From: Natrialba taiwanensis DSM 12281
Lineage (GTDB): Archaea > Halobacteriota > Halobacteria > Halobacteriales > Natrialbaceae
DNA length: 64,000 bases
Reading direction: 5' to 3'
NCBI RefSeq assembly: GCF_000337595.1
Contig: NZ_AOIL01000012.1
Coordinates: forward strand, 78,532-142,531
In this document: piece by piece, positions 53,559 to 62,609 of the stretch
How the letters are laid out: each line of letters opens with the position of its first letter
Position numbering within the stretch: the first letter of the stretch is position 1
Notes under the pieces: model-generated
The model's database searches: none
Seen by the model: the letters and a program-made list of their open reading frames with translations, nothing else
Told to the model about the DNA's origin: nothing
Made by a program: the position numbers and the translations under genes

Positions 53559-53567
53559 TATATAAAT
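53559..53567 (+). promoter_or_regulatory. Shared bidirectional TATA element
   Basis: TATATAAAT lies 28 bp before the ATG at 53591 (plus) and, read as ATTTATATA, 33 bp before the ATG at 53530 (minus). Only 60 bp separate the two start codons, so one TATA region probably serves two leaderless transcripts. Confidence 0.55.
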
Positions 53568-53590
53568 GCGGGGCGGCCGTATCGACGGGT

Positions 53591-54016
53591 ATGGCACGCG
53601 GAACCCTCACGGACACGTACGTCGCCGCGCTCCAGCACGAGTTCGCCGACGTGCCCGCGGACGCGACGCGAGTCGGCGTCGTCCGCAGCCCAACCTCGTG
53701 GTTTCACGCCGCGGTCGACGAGAACGTTCCCGAACTCGGGCCGCCGGCCGAGTTACTCGACGCGATCCGCGCCGCCGAGGAGGACCTCAAGATGCGCGGC
53801 ATTTGCGACGAGGAAGCCCACAACGCCGCGTGGGACCAGGTCGCGTTCGGAGACGCCTACCGCGAGCACCTCGCGACGGCCGACGAGGCGCGGACGGCAC
53901 TCGCGGCCCTCTCGACGCGGCTCGACGACGGCGAGGACCTGGCGCTCGTCTGCTACGAAAACACCGAGAAAAAACGCTGCCATCGAACGATCCTTCGAAC
54001 TGAACTCGAGCGGTAG
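53591..54016 (+). CDS. DUF488 family protein
   Basis: 141 residues. 'VRSPTSWFHAAVDENVPELG' and the C-terminal 'LALVCYENTEKKRCHRTIL' match the DUF488 family (a rhodanese/phosphatase-like fold of unknown function with a conserved Cys-Tyr-Glu segment). The ATG at 53591 is supported by the TATA element. It converges with cytidine deaminase. Confidence 0.85.
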   Translation: MARGTLTDTYVAALQHEFADVPADATRVGVVRSPTSWFHAAVDENVPELGPPAELLDAIRAAEEDLKMRGICDEEAHNAAWDQVAFGDAYREHLATADEARTALAALSTRLDDGEDLALVCYENTEKKRCHRTILRTELER

Positions 54017-54041
54017 CGTCGGTGCTCGAGCTAAAAGCCGG

Positions 54042-54515
54042 CTACTCCAGGGTCTCTTCGGTGATCGTATTCGGCAAGAGTTCACCGAGCGTGTACTCGG
54101 TTATCTGGATCTCGGTCTCAGTTTCAGCCGCAGTCGCTCCGTCGTCGCTCCCGTCACCTTCGTCGCACCACACCACGAGTTCGTCGTCACAGAACTCGGC
54201 CAGCGTCTGCCGGCACATCCCGCAGGGCGTGACGCCGTCTTGTCGGTCGGAGCTCACGGCAAGGTGACTGAACTCGCGGTGGCCGTTCTTGACCGCTTCG
54301 GCGATGGCGACCTCCTCGGCGTGGAGGCTGTTGCTGAAATTGGCGTTTTCGAGATTGCAGCCGACGAAGACGTCGCCGGCTTCGGTTTCGAGTGCGGCAC
54401 CGACGCGGTACTCGGAGTAGGGGACGTGGGCGGCTGACTGGGCGTCGCGGGCGGCCGCGACGAGGGCGGTGCGATGATCGGTGGCGGCGCTATTGCTGTC
54501 GTCGTGCGGAGTCAC
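54042..54515 (-). CDS. cdd: Cytidine deaminase
   Basis: 157 residues. It deaminates cytidine or deoxycytidine to uridine. The zinc-site motifs 'CNLENANFSNSLHAEEVAI' (HAE with catalytic Glu) and PCGMCRQTL (CxxC) are intact. An acidic insert lies near residue 125. The GTG at 54515 is chosen; the frame opens at an ATG at 54542, but the nine extra residues are not family-like. It lies just downstream of the nucleoside-type ABC operon on the same strand and completes a salvage route with the phosphorylase. Confidence 0.92.
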   Translation of the reverse strand: MTPHDDSNSAATDHRTALVAAARDAQSAAHVPYSEYRVGAALETEAGDVFVGCNLENANFSNSLHAEEVAIAEAVKNGHREFSHLAVSSDRQDGVTPCGMCRQTLAEFCDDELVVWCDEGDGSDDGATAAETETEIQITEYTLGELLPNTITEETLE

Positions 54516-54703
54516 ACCGGATAGTACCGCGAGTGAGCGCAAGAAGGCATCGGCCGCTCTTCAGGTATAGGTCTAGGTCCAGATCCAAGTCCAGGGAAGG
54601 GGATCCACCGTGCTACCCGGCTCATACGGACTGCTGTAAGTCATTTCCGGCGCAACCGCAGGACAGACACAGTTGCGCCGATAAATCGGTACAGCAGACC
54701 GTA

Positions 54704-55750
54704 TCAGTCCTCGCCGGACTCGTAGTGGTCGCCGGCAGCGTCCGGCAACCGCGTCCGGCCGACGAGCACGAGGACGACGATGACCGACATGTGCGGGATC
54801 GTGCGAATCAGTTCGGTCGGGATCGCGTAGCCGGCCGACTGCAGTGCAGTCTGGAGCGAGTTCAGTCCCGCGAAGAGGAACGAACTCAGAACGGCACCGA
54901 CGGGGTGGTAGTTCGCGAGGAGGTAGGTCGCGATCGCGATGAACCCGCGGCCGTTGATTGCCGTGTCGCCGCCGCCGGCGAACGTCCCGAGGGTGCCGAG
55001 CGCGAAGCCGGCACCGCCGAGGCCGGCGAAGACGCCCGAGAGCAACACCGCAGCGTACCGGACCTTGCGAACGTCGACGCCGGCCGTATCGAGCGCCTTC
55101 GGATTCTCGCCGCTGGCGACGACCCAGCGGCCGAAGGTGGTTCTGGAGAGCAGGTACCAGCCCGCGACCGTGCCGGCCAGCATGAGATAGACCTGCGGTT
55201 CCGTATCGAACAGGAGATAGCCGACGATCGGAATTTCCGACAGTCCGGGGACCGTCACGCTTCCAAAGCGTGCGACGCTCGCGGTGTTGGGGCTGCCGAA
55301 GACGATCCGCGACGCAAAGGGCGCGAGCCCCAGCGAGATGAGCCAGATCGCGAGGCCGGCGATGATCTGGTCGGCCTTGAACTCGATGCAGACGATCGCG
55401 AAGATCAGCGCGAACAGGACGCTGACGAGGATGCCGACCAGCAGTCCCCACCACAGGTTCGACACGCCCATCGTCGCGCCGCCGTCGCCCAGCCAGTAGA
55501 CCGCGATGATCGAGCTAAACGCCGAGACGATGAGGAGGCCCTCGATACCGATGTTGATGACGCCGCTTTTCTCGGCGAAGATGCCGCCGATCGCCGCGAG
55601 CGCGATCGGCACGGCGAGCCGGAGCGTCGAGGTCTGCCAGCTTGCGGGAGTCGCCCAGAGGAACGCCAGGGCGATGGCGACGGCACTCAGACTCGCCGCG
55701 CGCGGGTGTCGACCGATGAACTCGCGCGTGCGGCGGAATCGCTTACCCAC
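54704..55750 (-). CDS. Nucleoside/sugar-type ABC transporter permease (second permease)
   Basis: 348 residues, about nine membrane helices of the BPD_transp_2 (branched/ribose-like) family, with 'AIGGIFAEKSGVINIGIEGL' near the N-terminus, diagnostic of BmpA-associated permeases. The GTG at 55750 overlaps the stop of the upstream permease by 8 nt. It is the last gene of the BmpA-ATPase-permease-permease operon. It forms the channel with the 55743 gene product. Confidence 0.88.
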   Translation of the reverse strand: MGKRFRRTREFIGRHPRAASLSAVAIALAFLWATPASWQTSTLRLAVPIALAAIGGIFAEKSGVINIGIEGLLIVSAFSSIIAVYWLGDGGATMGVSNLWWGLLVGILVSVLFALIFAIVCIEFKADQIIAGLAIWLISLGLAPFASRIVFGSPNTASVARFGSVTVPGLSEIPIVGYLLFDTEPQVYLMLAGTVAGWYLLSRTTFGRWVVASGENPKALDTAGVDVRKVRYAAVLLSGVFAGLGGAGFALGTLGTFAGGGDTAINGRGFIAIATYLLANYHPVGAVLSSFLFAGLNSLQTALQSAGYAIPTELIRTIPHMSVIVVLVLVGRTRLPDAAGDHYESGED

Positions 55751-57044
55751 CGTCCTCACCTCCGGATTCGTCGGTCGCCTCGTTGTCGTCGTCGGGAACG
55801 CTTCCCCCGTCGGCTCTGGCGGGTTCCGGTGAGCGAACGTCAACGTACCGCGTCCCGATCATGCGGAAGAACTCCGGCATCGCGACGAAGAGGATGATCA
55901 ACCCGGAGAGAATGCCGACCAGGTCGGGCGGCACGTTCGTCGTGGAGCCGATTGCGCTCTCGCCGCTATCGAGCATGCCGAACAGGAACGCCGATGCGCC
56001 GACGCCCAGCGGATTGCTGCCGGCCAGCACCGAGACGGCGATCCCATCGAACCCGATCGACGGGACGTTCTTGAGCCACCGTCCGTGGACCATCAGCACC
56101 CAGAACGCGCCGGCGATGCCGCCGAGTGCGCCCGAAAGCGACATGGTCGCGACGGTCATGCGCTTCCCGTCAACGCCGCCATAGGCGGCTGCGGCCGGCT
56201 GAATACCGCTCGTGCGGAGTTCGTAGCCGAACGAGGTGCGGGCGAACAGCCAGGCGATGCCGAGCATGAGCACGACGGCGAACCCGAGCGCGAGCAGCGA
56301 GAAATCCACCCGTTCATCGAATCCGATGTACGGAATGGTCGGAACCTCAGCGTACTCCGGGACCGGCGCAGTTTGTGCGGTAGTGCTGTTGTTATCCTGG
56401 AACTGCCAGGACAGTAGCGTCGACGTGATACCGACCGCGACGAAGTTGAGCATGATCGTCGTTATCACCTCGTTCGCGTCGGCGTAGGCCTTCAGGGCTC
56501 CCGGAATCGCGCCGTAGAGGCCGCCACCGATCGCGCCCGCGAGCACGCCGAGGGGGATGAGAACAAGCATCCCGACCAGGCCGCCAGGAACGATCGGTTC
56601 CGCGAAGACGACGGTGATGGCCGTCACGAACCCGCCGATGACGAGCTGGCCCTGCGTCCCGATGTTGAGGAGGCCGGCGCGAAACGCCACCGCGACCGAC
56701 AATCCCGCGAAGATCAGCAGCGTCGTCTGCTGGAGCGTCTTCGCGAGGCTCAAGTTTGTCGGCGACCAGCCACCCTGCAGCGGGTTGCCAAGCGCCCCGA
56801 GGAACAGCTCGTAGAAGACCTGCATCGGGTTGTAACAGAACGTCACGCCGGCTATGTCGAGTCCGGACCGACACGAGGCGACGCCGCCCGAGACGAAGAC
56901 GAACGCACCGCCGACGAGCACCGCTGCGAACAGCGCCGCGACGCTAATGGCGATCCGTTCCATGGCTGACGCCCGGACGAGCCGTTCGAGGAGTCGCCGT
57001 ATCCGACCGGGCGCATCCGAATCCGAACCCGAATCCGAACTCAT
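55743..57044 (-). CDS. Nucleoside/sugar-type ABC transporter permease (first permease)
   Basis: 433 residues, longer than its partner owing to an N-terminal extension and a large extracellular loop between the first helices. The motifs 'VAFRAGLLNIGTQGQLVIGG' and 'AGAIGGGLYGAIPGALKAY' fit permeases of the Nup/Yuf (nucleoside) type. A C-terminal acidic tail lies in the cytoplasm. Its ATG overlaps the ATPase stop by 4 nt, showing coupling. Confidence 0.88.
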   Translation of the reverse strand: MSSDSGSDSDAPGRIRRLLERLVRASAMERIAISVAALFAAVLVGGAFVFVSGGVASCRSGLDIAGVTFCYNPMQVFYELFLGALGNPLQGGWSPTNLSLAKTLQQTTLLIFAGLSVAVAFRAGLLNIGTQGQLVIGGFVTAITVVFAEPIVPGGLVGMLVLIPLGVLAGAIGGGLYGAIPGALKAYADANEVITTIMLNFVAVGITSTLLSWQFQDNNSTTAQTAPVPEYAEVPTIPYIGFDERVDFSLLALGFAVVLMLGIAWLFARTSFGYELRTSGIQPAAAAYGGVDGKRMTVATMSLSGALGGIAGAFWVLMVHGRWLKNVPSIGFDGIAVSVLAGSNPLGVGASAFLFGMLDSGESAIGSTTNVPPDLVGILSGLIILFVAMPEFFRMIGTRYVDVRSPEPARADGGSVPDDDNEATDESGGEDGG

Positions 57045-58717
57045 CGCGACTCACCGCCGTTCGTTCCGACCGTGCCAGCATCGCTGGCACCCTTTCCAGT
57101 CTCGTCCACCTGCTGGCCCGCCATGAGTAATCCGAGTTCTTCTTCGGTGATCGCATCCGGGTCGGTGACGTCGATGAACTCGCCTTCGTACATCACGGCC
57201 AGCCGATCGGACAGCGCCTGCACCTCGTCGAGCTTCGAGGAAACCAGCACGATCGCGACTCCCTCCCGGCGGAGTTCGAGCAGTCGGTCGTGGATGAACT
57301 CGGTCGACCCGATGTCGACCCCGCGGGTGGGATACGTCGCGATAACCAGCGAGGGATCGCGCTCGAACTCGCGGCCGACGATGAACTTCTGTTGGTTCCC
57401 GCCGGAGAACGAGCTGGCATCGGCGTCGGCGTCCGGCGGTCGGACGTCGTAGGTGTCGATGAGGTCATCCGTGTAGTCGCGGACGGCGGTCCAGTCGATG
57501 CGGCCGTCGGCTGCGAACTCGGGGGAACGCTGGCTTCCGAGGATACTGTTTTCGACGAGGTCGAACGGCATGACCAGCCCGCGCTCGTGGCGGTCCTCCG
57601 GAATGTAGGACATGCCGGCGTCGATCCGCCGGCGGCGAGACCAGTCGGTGATGTCCGTGCCTTCGTAGGCAATCGTTCCCGCATCGGGCGTTCGGAGGCC
57701 GGTGATCGCCTCGATCAGTTCGGCCTGGCCGTTCCCGTCGACGCCCGCGATACCAACGATCTCGCCGGCGCGAACGTCGAGATCGATGCCGGAGACGACA
57801 TCGACGCCGCGAGCGTCCTCGACGGCGACGTTCCGCGTCGAGAGGACGACCTTACCCGTCGTGACGGGGTCGGCGTCGACCTCGAGAAGCACCTCGCGAC
57901 CGACCATGCGCTCGGCCAGGTCTTCGCGGTCCGTGCGTTCGGGCGCGACCGTCCCCACGGATTCGCCGTCCCGAAGAATCGTAATCGCGTCGGCTGCGTG
58001 GGTCGCCTCCTCGAGTTTGTGCGTGATGAAGATGACCGTCTTTCCCTGCGCAGTGAGTTCGTCGAGCACGTCGTAGAGGTCCTCGACCTCCTGGGGTGTG
58101 AGGACGGCCGTCGGTTCGTCGAGAATCAGTACGTCCGTGCCGCGAAACAGCGCTTTGAGAATTTCGACGCGTTGCTGGACGCCGACGCTCAGGTCCTCGA
58201 CGGTCGCCTCGGGATCGACATCGAACCCGTACCGATCGCAGAGGTCGTCGATCTCGCGGGCGATCTGCTCGCGGTCGACCGCCATGCCGAACCACTTGGT
58301 CGGCTCGTTCCCCAGGGCGATGTTCTCGGCGACCGTCATGGAGTCGACCAGCATGAAGTGCTGGTGGATCATCCCGATACCGGCGTCGATGGCATCCTGC
58401 GGCGAGCCGAACCCGTGCTCGGTTCCATCGACGACGACACGCCCCGCCTCCGGTTCGTAGAGCCCGTAGAGGACGTTCATCAGCGTCGTCTTCCCCGCGC
58501 CGTTCTCGCCGAGCAAGGCGTGAACGCTCCCCCGTTCGACGCGCAAATCGACGTCGTCGTTCGCGACGACGCCGGGGAATCGCTTGGTGATTCCGTCGAG
58601 GTGGACGGCGAGATCCGTCCCCGCCTCCCCCGTTCCCGTCCCGCGGTCGGCGGTATCTACCTCCGACCCGGCGGCCAGTTCTGCTCCGTCCGTCGTTCCC
58701 GGTCCCGGCTTGGTCAT
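57041..58717 (-). CDS. Nucleoside/sugar-type ABC transporter ATPase with two ABC domains
   Basis: 558 residues with two ABC domains in tandem, as in the RbsA/MglA/NupO class. Domain 1: Walker A GENGAGKTT and 'LSVGQQQRVEILKAL'-like signature (LSVGVQQRVEIL). Domain 2 has a degenerate Walker A ('GIAGVDGNGQAELIEAI'), normal for this class, and signature FSGGNQQKFIVGRE. It powers import by the two permeases. The frame extends upstream to 58855, but the ATG at 58717 is 4 bp downstream of the BMP lipoprotein gene. Confidence 0.92.
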   Translation of the reverse strand: MTKPGPGTTDGAELAAGSEVDTADRGTGTGEAGTDLAVHLDGITKRFPGVVANDDVDLRVERGSVHALLGENGAGKTTLMNVLYGLYEPEAGRVVVDGTEHGFGSPQDAIDAGIGMIHQHFMLVDSMTVAENIALGNEPTKWFGMAVDREQIAREIDDLCDRYGFDVDPEATVEDLSVGVQQRVEILKALFRGTDVLILDEPTAVLTPQEVEDLYDVLDELTAQGKTVIFITHKLEEATHAADAITILRDGESVGTVAPERTDREDLAERMVGREVLLEVDADPVTTGKVVLSTRNVAVEDARGVDVVSGIDLDVRAGEIVGIAGVDGNGQAELIEAITGLRTPDAGTIAYEGTDITDWSRRRRIDAGMSYIPEDRHERGLVMPFDLVENSILGSQRSPEFAADGRIDWTAVRDYTDDLIDTYDVRPPDADADASSFSGGNQQKFIVGREFERDPSLVIATYPTRGVDIGSTEFIHDRLLELRREGVAIVLVSSKLDEVQALSDRLAVMYEGEFIDVTDPDAITEEELGLLMAGQQVDETGKGASDAGTVGTNGGESR

Positions 58718-58721
58718 GCGG

Positions 58722-59771
58722 TTACAGTGCTGTTGGAACGTCGATCTCGCCGTCGATGATCGCCTGTCTGGACTCCTCGACCTGCGTCTTGACTTCCTCG
58801 GGAATCTCGTCGCCGATCGTATCGCCGTAGACCGCAGCGACACCGTCTTCTTCAAGCCCCAGGCGCTCCTCGCCGGCCTCGAACTCGTCGTTGACGGCGG
58901 ACTCGACGGCGGAATACACCGCGTTGTCGACGCGCTTGACCATACTCGCGAGAATCACGTCGGCGAGGTCCTCGTTCGAGACGGACTGGTCGTCGTCGAC
59001 GCCGATCGCGAACCGCCCCTCGTCTCGCGCCGCCTGGAAGACGCCGATACCGGTTCGGCCGGCCGCGTGGAAGATGATGTCCGCGTCCTCGTTCTGGTAC
59101 ATCGTTCTGGCGGTTTGCTGCCCGCCGCCGGTGTCCTCGAAGCTCCCGACGTACGCCGAGACGACCTCGGCATCATCGTTTGCGTACTCGACGCCGGCTC
59201 GGAATCCGGCCTCGAAGGACTCGATCAGCGGCGATTCGGTCGCCCCGACGAAGCCGACCACGTCGGCGTCCGGATTCGTCTCGCCCTCGCCGGCCGCGAA
59301 CTCGCGATCCGTCAGCAGTCCGGCCAGATGACCGACCTGGAACGATCCTGCGGGCTCGTCGAAGATGTAGCTTCGAACGTTATCCGCCTCGACGACCTCG
59401 TCGACGATGATGAAGTTCTGCTCCGGATACGCCGGCGCGTTCTCCCCGAGAGCCTGCGCCTGTGCGTACCCGATACAGTTGACCAGATCGTACTCGCCGG
59501 ACTCCGCAAACGTGCTCTGTGCGCTGCTAAACTCCCCGTTCGAATCCGGCTCCCGCTTGTCAACCGCGATATTGAACTCGTCCCGCGCCTGGTCGAGTCC
59601 TTTCTTTGCCATGTCGTTGAACGAATCGTCGCCGAGGCCACCGACCGCATACACCGTTCCGATCTGAACATCGGCACTCCCCTCGTCACCGAACCCGCCG
59701 ACACATCCGGCAAGGCCTGCCAACCCAACAGTGCCCACTCCCGTAAGGAACCGCCGTCGATCTCGTGACAT
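58722..59771 (-). CDS. BMP-family substrate-binding lipoprotein
   Basis: 349 residues. Tat signal 'SRDRRRFLTGVGTVGLAGLA' with lipobox Cys23. The BMP/Med domain shows 'GTVYAVGGLGDDSFNDMAKK' and 'GRTGIGVFQAARDEGRFAIG'. BMP proteins bind purine nucleosides in several bacteria and archaea, matching the phosphorylase and deaminase nearby. First gene of the four-gene operon. Confidence 0.92.
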   Translation of the reverse strand: MSRDRRRFLTGVGTVGLAGLAGCVGGFGDEGSADVQIGTVYAVGGLGDDSFNDMAKKGLDQARDEFNIAVDKREPDSNGEFSSAQSTFAESGEYDLVNCIGYAQAQALGENAPAYPEQNFIIVDEVVEADNVRSYIFDEPAGSFQVGHLAGLLTDREFAAGEGETNPDADVVGFVGATESPLIESFEAGFRAGVEYANDDAEVVSAYVGSFEDTGGGQQTARTMYQNEDADIIFHAAGRTGIGVFQAARDEGRFAIGVDDDQSVSNEDLADVILASMVKRVDNAVYSAVESAVNDEFEAGEERLGLEEDGVAAVYGDTIGDEIPEEVKTQVEESRQAIIDGEIDVPTAL

Positions 59772-59927
59772 ACGACCGGCTAGCGTACACAATTGGTTTA
59801 TACCCGTCGAAATTCCCGCTTAGAGCTCACGATTCGAGACACAGTTCAACAGCCGATCACGACTCACCCCAGACAGTGAGACAATCTCACAAAATCCGCC
59901 GGCGGAATTCCGAGTTCAGCCGTGCGA

Positions 59928-61307
59928 TCACCGATCCGAGGCGGCGTCCGCGACCGCCGTCTCGATGACCGCTTGCGCCTCGGCGACGAGTTCATCGACG
60001 CCCTCGCTTTCGGCGTAGAGGCGGACGTACGGTTCGGTGCCGCTCGGCCGAACGAGGAGCCACGACGCGTCGTCGAACTCGAGGCGGATGCCGTAGTCGG
60101 TGTCGACGGTCGTCTCGGGGAACGCCGCGGGCAGTTCGCTCTCGAGCGCCGCCATCACGTCGGCTTTGCGCTGGTCCGGACACTCGACGCTGACCTTCCG
60201 GTAGGGTCGTTCGGTAACGGGGGCGCGGAGAGCGTCGGTGTCGCCCGCGGCGGCGACCAGTGCGGCGACGACGGCCGCGCTCGTGACGCCGTCGATCCAC
60301 CCGCCGAAGGCCGTGTGAATGTGCTTCCAGGGCTCGGCCGCGAAAACGACCTCGGTGAACTCGTCTCCGGCGGCGCGTTCCCGGGCGATGCCCTCGTGAA
60401 GCGCCCCCAGACGGACGCGTTCGACGCGCCCGCCTGCGTCCCGAACTCGCTCGTCGATCCGCGCCGAGGCGTTCGGCGTCGTGACGACGACCGGATCGTC
60501 GGCGTCGCTCGTGGCCGTATAGTGCGCTGCGACGACGGCGAGGATGGTGTCTTCGTGGATCACATTGCCGTCGGGATCGAGGACGACCAGCCGGTCCGCG
60601 TCGCCGTCGTGTGCCAGCCCGAGGTCGAACGAGCCCTCTGCGAGGAACGCGGTGAACGACGAGAGCGTTTCCGGCGTCGGTTTGCTCTCCCGAGCCGGGA
60701 AGTGGCCGTCGACGGTCGCGTTCACGCCGACGACGGTCGCGCCGAGGGCGTCGAGGACCTGCGGCGTTGCGAGCGCGCCGACGCCGTTTCCGCAGTCGAC
60801 GGCGATCGAAAGACCGGCGAGGGGCGACTCTCCAAACTCGTCGAACTGGTCGCGAACGTACGCGGCGACCGCGGTTCGGTACGGGTCGAGTATCTCGAGT
60901 TCGTTCGATCGACCCCACTGATCCCACGCGGATTGCGACGAGCCGGCGTCGATGGCACCCTCGATGCGCTGTTCGGCGTCGCGATCGAACTCGACACCGT
61001 CGGCGAAGAGTTTGATGCCGTTGTCAGTCGGCGGGTTGTGACTCGCGGTGAGCATGACGCCCGTTCGTCCTCGCGAGGCAAAGGCGAGCGCCGGCGTCGG
61101 CACCTGGCCGAGACGGCACACGTCCGCGCCGGCACTCTCCAGACCGGCTTCCATTGCCGCTGCCAGTGCCGGTCCCGTTTCGCGTCCGTCGCGGCCGACG
61201 ACGACCGTCTCGCCGGGTTCGCCGACGGCCTGCCCGACCGAGAGGGCGAGCGACGGCGTGATTTGCTCGACCGGTCCGCGGATGCCCGCGGTCCCGAATA
61301 GTGTCAT
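59928..61307 (-). CDS. Phosphohexomutase (phosphoglucosamine/phosphomannomutase family)
   Basis: 459 residues. The active-site serine loop 'MLTASHNPPTDNGIK', metal-binding 'LAHDGDADRLVVLD' and the phosphate-binding 'VRPSGTEPYVRLYAES' are intact. Family members interconvert hexose-1- and 6-phosphates for nucleotide-sugar and surface-glycan synthesis; the exact sugar (glucosamine, mannose or glucose) is not decided. An ATG at 61328 is an alternative, but a TATA 'TCATATAAG' about 29 bp upstream supports 61307. Confidence 0.92.
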   Translation of the reverse strand: MTLFGTAGIRGPVEQITPSLALSVGQAVGEPGETVVVGRDGRETGPALAAAMEAGLESAGADVCRLGQVPTPALAFASRGRTGVMLTASHNPPTDNGIKLFADGVEFDRDAEQRIEGAIDAGSSQSAWDQWGRSNELEILDPYRTAVAAYVRDQFDEFGESPLAGLSIAVDCGNGVGALATPQVLDALGATVVGVNATVDGHFPARESKPTPETLSSFTAFLAEGSFDLGLAHDGDADRLVVLDPDGNVIHEDTILAVVAAHYTATSDADDPVVVTTPNASARIDERVRDAGGRVERVRLGALHEGIARERAAGDEFTEVVFAAEPWKHIHTAFGGWIDGVTSAAVVAALVAAAGDTDALRAPVTERPYRKVSVECPDQRKADVMAALESELPAAFPETTVDTDYGIRLEFDDASWLLVRPSGTEPYVRLYAESEGVDELVAEAQAVIETAVADAASDR

Positions 61308-61379
61308 ACTGGCCCGTTCCGCGAGCAACTACTTATATGACGTGACACGAGCGCTGCGCGCTGGGTCGCATCGGAGCAG

Positions 61380-61768
61380 TCAGGAGATGATTGCACGCCA
61401 GCCCGGTTTGTAACAGAGACCGTACGCCGCGGGGAGCGTACCGACCAACAGCGGCGGGACGAACAGGAGCATGCTGAACGGATCCGGCGGCGCGATGATC
61501 GACCCGACGATGTACGCGGTACCGATACCGATACCGGCCGTGCCGATCAACCGTTCGCGCCGCGTGGCCGGTTCGCTCCGGTCGGGAAGCCGTCTCCTGT
61601 AGACGAGGTACGCAAGGGCGGCGATAGACAGGGTAAAGAAGGTAGCCAATCCCCAGTACCTCCGTCCGCTCCGCGAGCGGCAGCATCGGCGCTGACGGCG
61701 TAGCTGAGACAGAGTCCAGCCAGCGGGAGCGCGAGGAGGAATACGAATCCGACAAGAACGGGGATCAT
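61380..61768 (-). pseudogene. Frameshifted small membrane protein gene
   Basis: The N-terminal part from the ATG at 61768 ('MIPVLVGFVFLLALPLAGLC', then 'YAVSADAAARGAD') is in one frame. The C-terminal part ('WGLATFFTLSIAALAYLVYR', then 'IGIGTAYIVGSIIAPPD') is in the next. Joined near 61665-61675, they make a 3-helix protein whose 'DAAARG...WGLATFF' motif is typical of a haloarchaeal membrane family. One inserted or deleted base in a G-rich segment explains it. It may be a true pseudogene, programmed frameshift or sequencing error. Confidence 0.65.
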
Positions 61769-61883
61769 TGTTTGTAACGTGGATGGAGACAGCAAATAAT
61801 ACTGTTTCGGTCACCGGCCGCGAAGACGTATCCGTCCGTTCCGTACGCCAGCGAACCGCGAGCCGAGTTCGTACGCCCGGTGC

Positions 61884-61901
61884 GCTAAAATATATTTTAG
61901 C
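61884..61901 (+). promoter_or_regulatory. 18-bp perfect palindrome at the proteasome operon promoter
   Basis: GCTAAAATATATTTTAGC is a perfect palindrome whose centre contains the TATA box. It lies about 43 bp before the beta-subunit ATG. The symmetry could mark an operator overlapping TATA or simply a symmetric promoter used by both the psm operon and the divergent membrane gene. Confidence 0.55.
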
Positions 61902-61943
61902 TAACACCTATTCCGACGGGGACCCTCGATTCTCACGAGGATA

Positions 61944-62609
61944 ATGCACGGGACAGACTCCGACGGAATCATCACGACAGGCACGACGACGGTCGGCCTC
62001 GTCGGCGCGGACGGCGTCGTCCTCGCAGCCGACAGCCGAGCGAGCCTCGGTGGCCGATTCGTCACGAACCGCACGGCCCGGAAGGTCGTCCCCGTCGACG
62101 ACCGAACGGCGCTTACCTTCGCCGGCAGCGTCGGCGACGCCCAGTCGTTCGTCCGCCGCCTCCGCGCCGAACTCGCGCTGTACGACATGGATCACGAACC
62201 CGGCGCGTCGGTCGACACCGCAGCGACGGTCGCCGCCGATCTCATCCGCCGCGACCCATCCCCCCAACTCGAACTCGTTCTGGGCGGGGTCGCTCCCGAA
62301 CCGACCGTCTACCAGATCGACCCCGCTGGCGGCGTTATGGACGCTCCGATCGCCGCCAGCGGGAGCGGGATGCAACTCGCCTACGGCTACCTGGAAGACG
62401 CCTACGACCCCGAGCAGTCGGTTGCGGAACTCCGAGCCGTCGCCGCGATGGCCGTCCGAAACGCGACCGAGCGCGACACCGCCAGCGGCGACGGCATGAC
62501 CATCGCGACGATTACCGCAGACGAACTCGAACGCGAGCAGTACGACGGCATCGAACGCGCCGTTTCCGCCGCTACCACCCAGCCCGCAGACTCGGAGGTG
62601 GCTCGATGA
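61944..62609 (+). CDS. psmB: Proteasome beta subunit
   Basis: 221 residues. The beta subunit provides the proteolytic threonine of the 20S core. The propeptide is only 13 residues, ending TTG before Thr14 (mature Thr1, in TTTVGLVG). The catalytic Asp17 ('LAADSRAS', mature numbering) and Lys (mature 34, shifted one by an insert) are present, as are 'SGSGMQLAYG' and 'RDTASGDGMTI' with the Asp/Ser pair. It is thus likely active after autocleavage. Its stop overlaps the alpha-subunit start (ATGA). Confidence 0.9.
   Translation: MHGTDSDGIITTGTTTVGLVGADGVVLAADSRASLGGRFVTNRTARKVVPVDDRTALTFAGSVGDAQSFVRRLRAELALYDMDHEPGASVDTAATVAADLIRRDPSPQLELVLGGVAPEPTVYQIDPAGGVMDAPIAASGSGMQLAYGYLEDAYDPEQSVAELRAVAAMAVRNATERDTASGDGMTIATITADELEREQYDGIERAVSAATTQPADSEVAR

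Noticed and set aside
54560-54600. Short repeated 'gtcca' motifs after the ABC operon
   Set aside because: Only a few degenerate units and no palindrome or periodicity strong enough to call a repeat.
57290-58759. A 489-codon open frame antisense to the nucleoside-type ATPase
   Set aside because: The ATPase on the other strand has full Walker and signature motifs and operon overlaps; the antisense frame has none.
59922-61301. A 459-codon open frame antisense to the phosphohexomutase
   Set aside because: The mutase has all active-site motifs and a leaderless promoter. The antisense product is a mirror of GC-biased codons.
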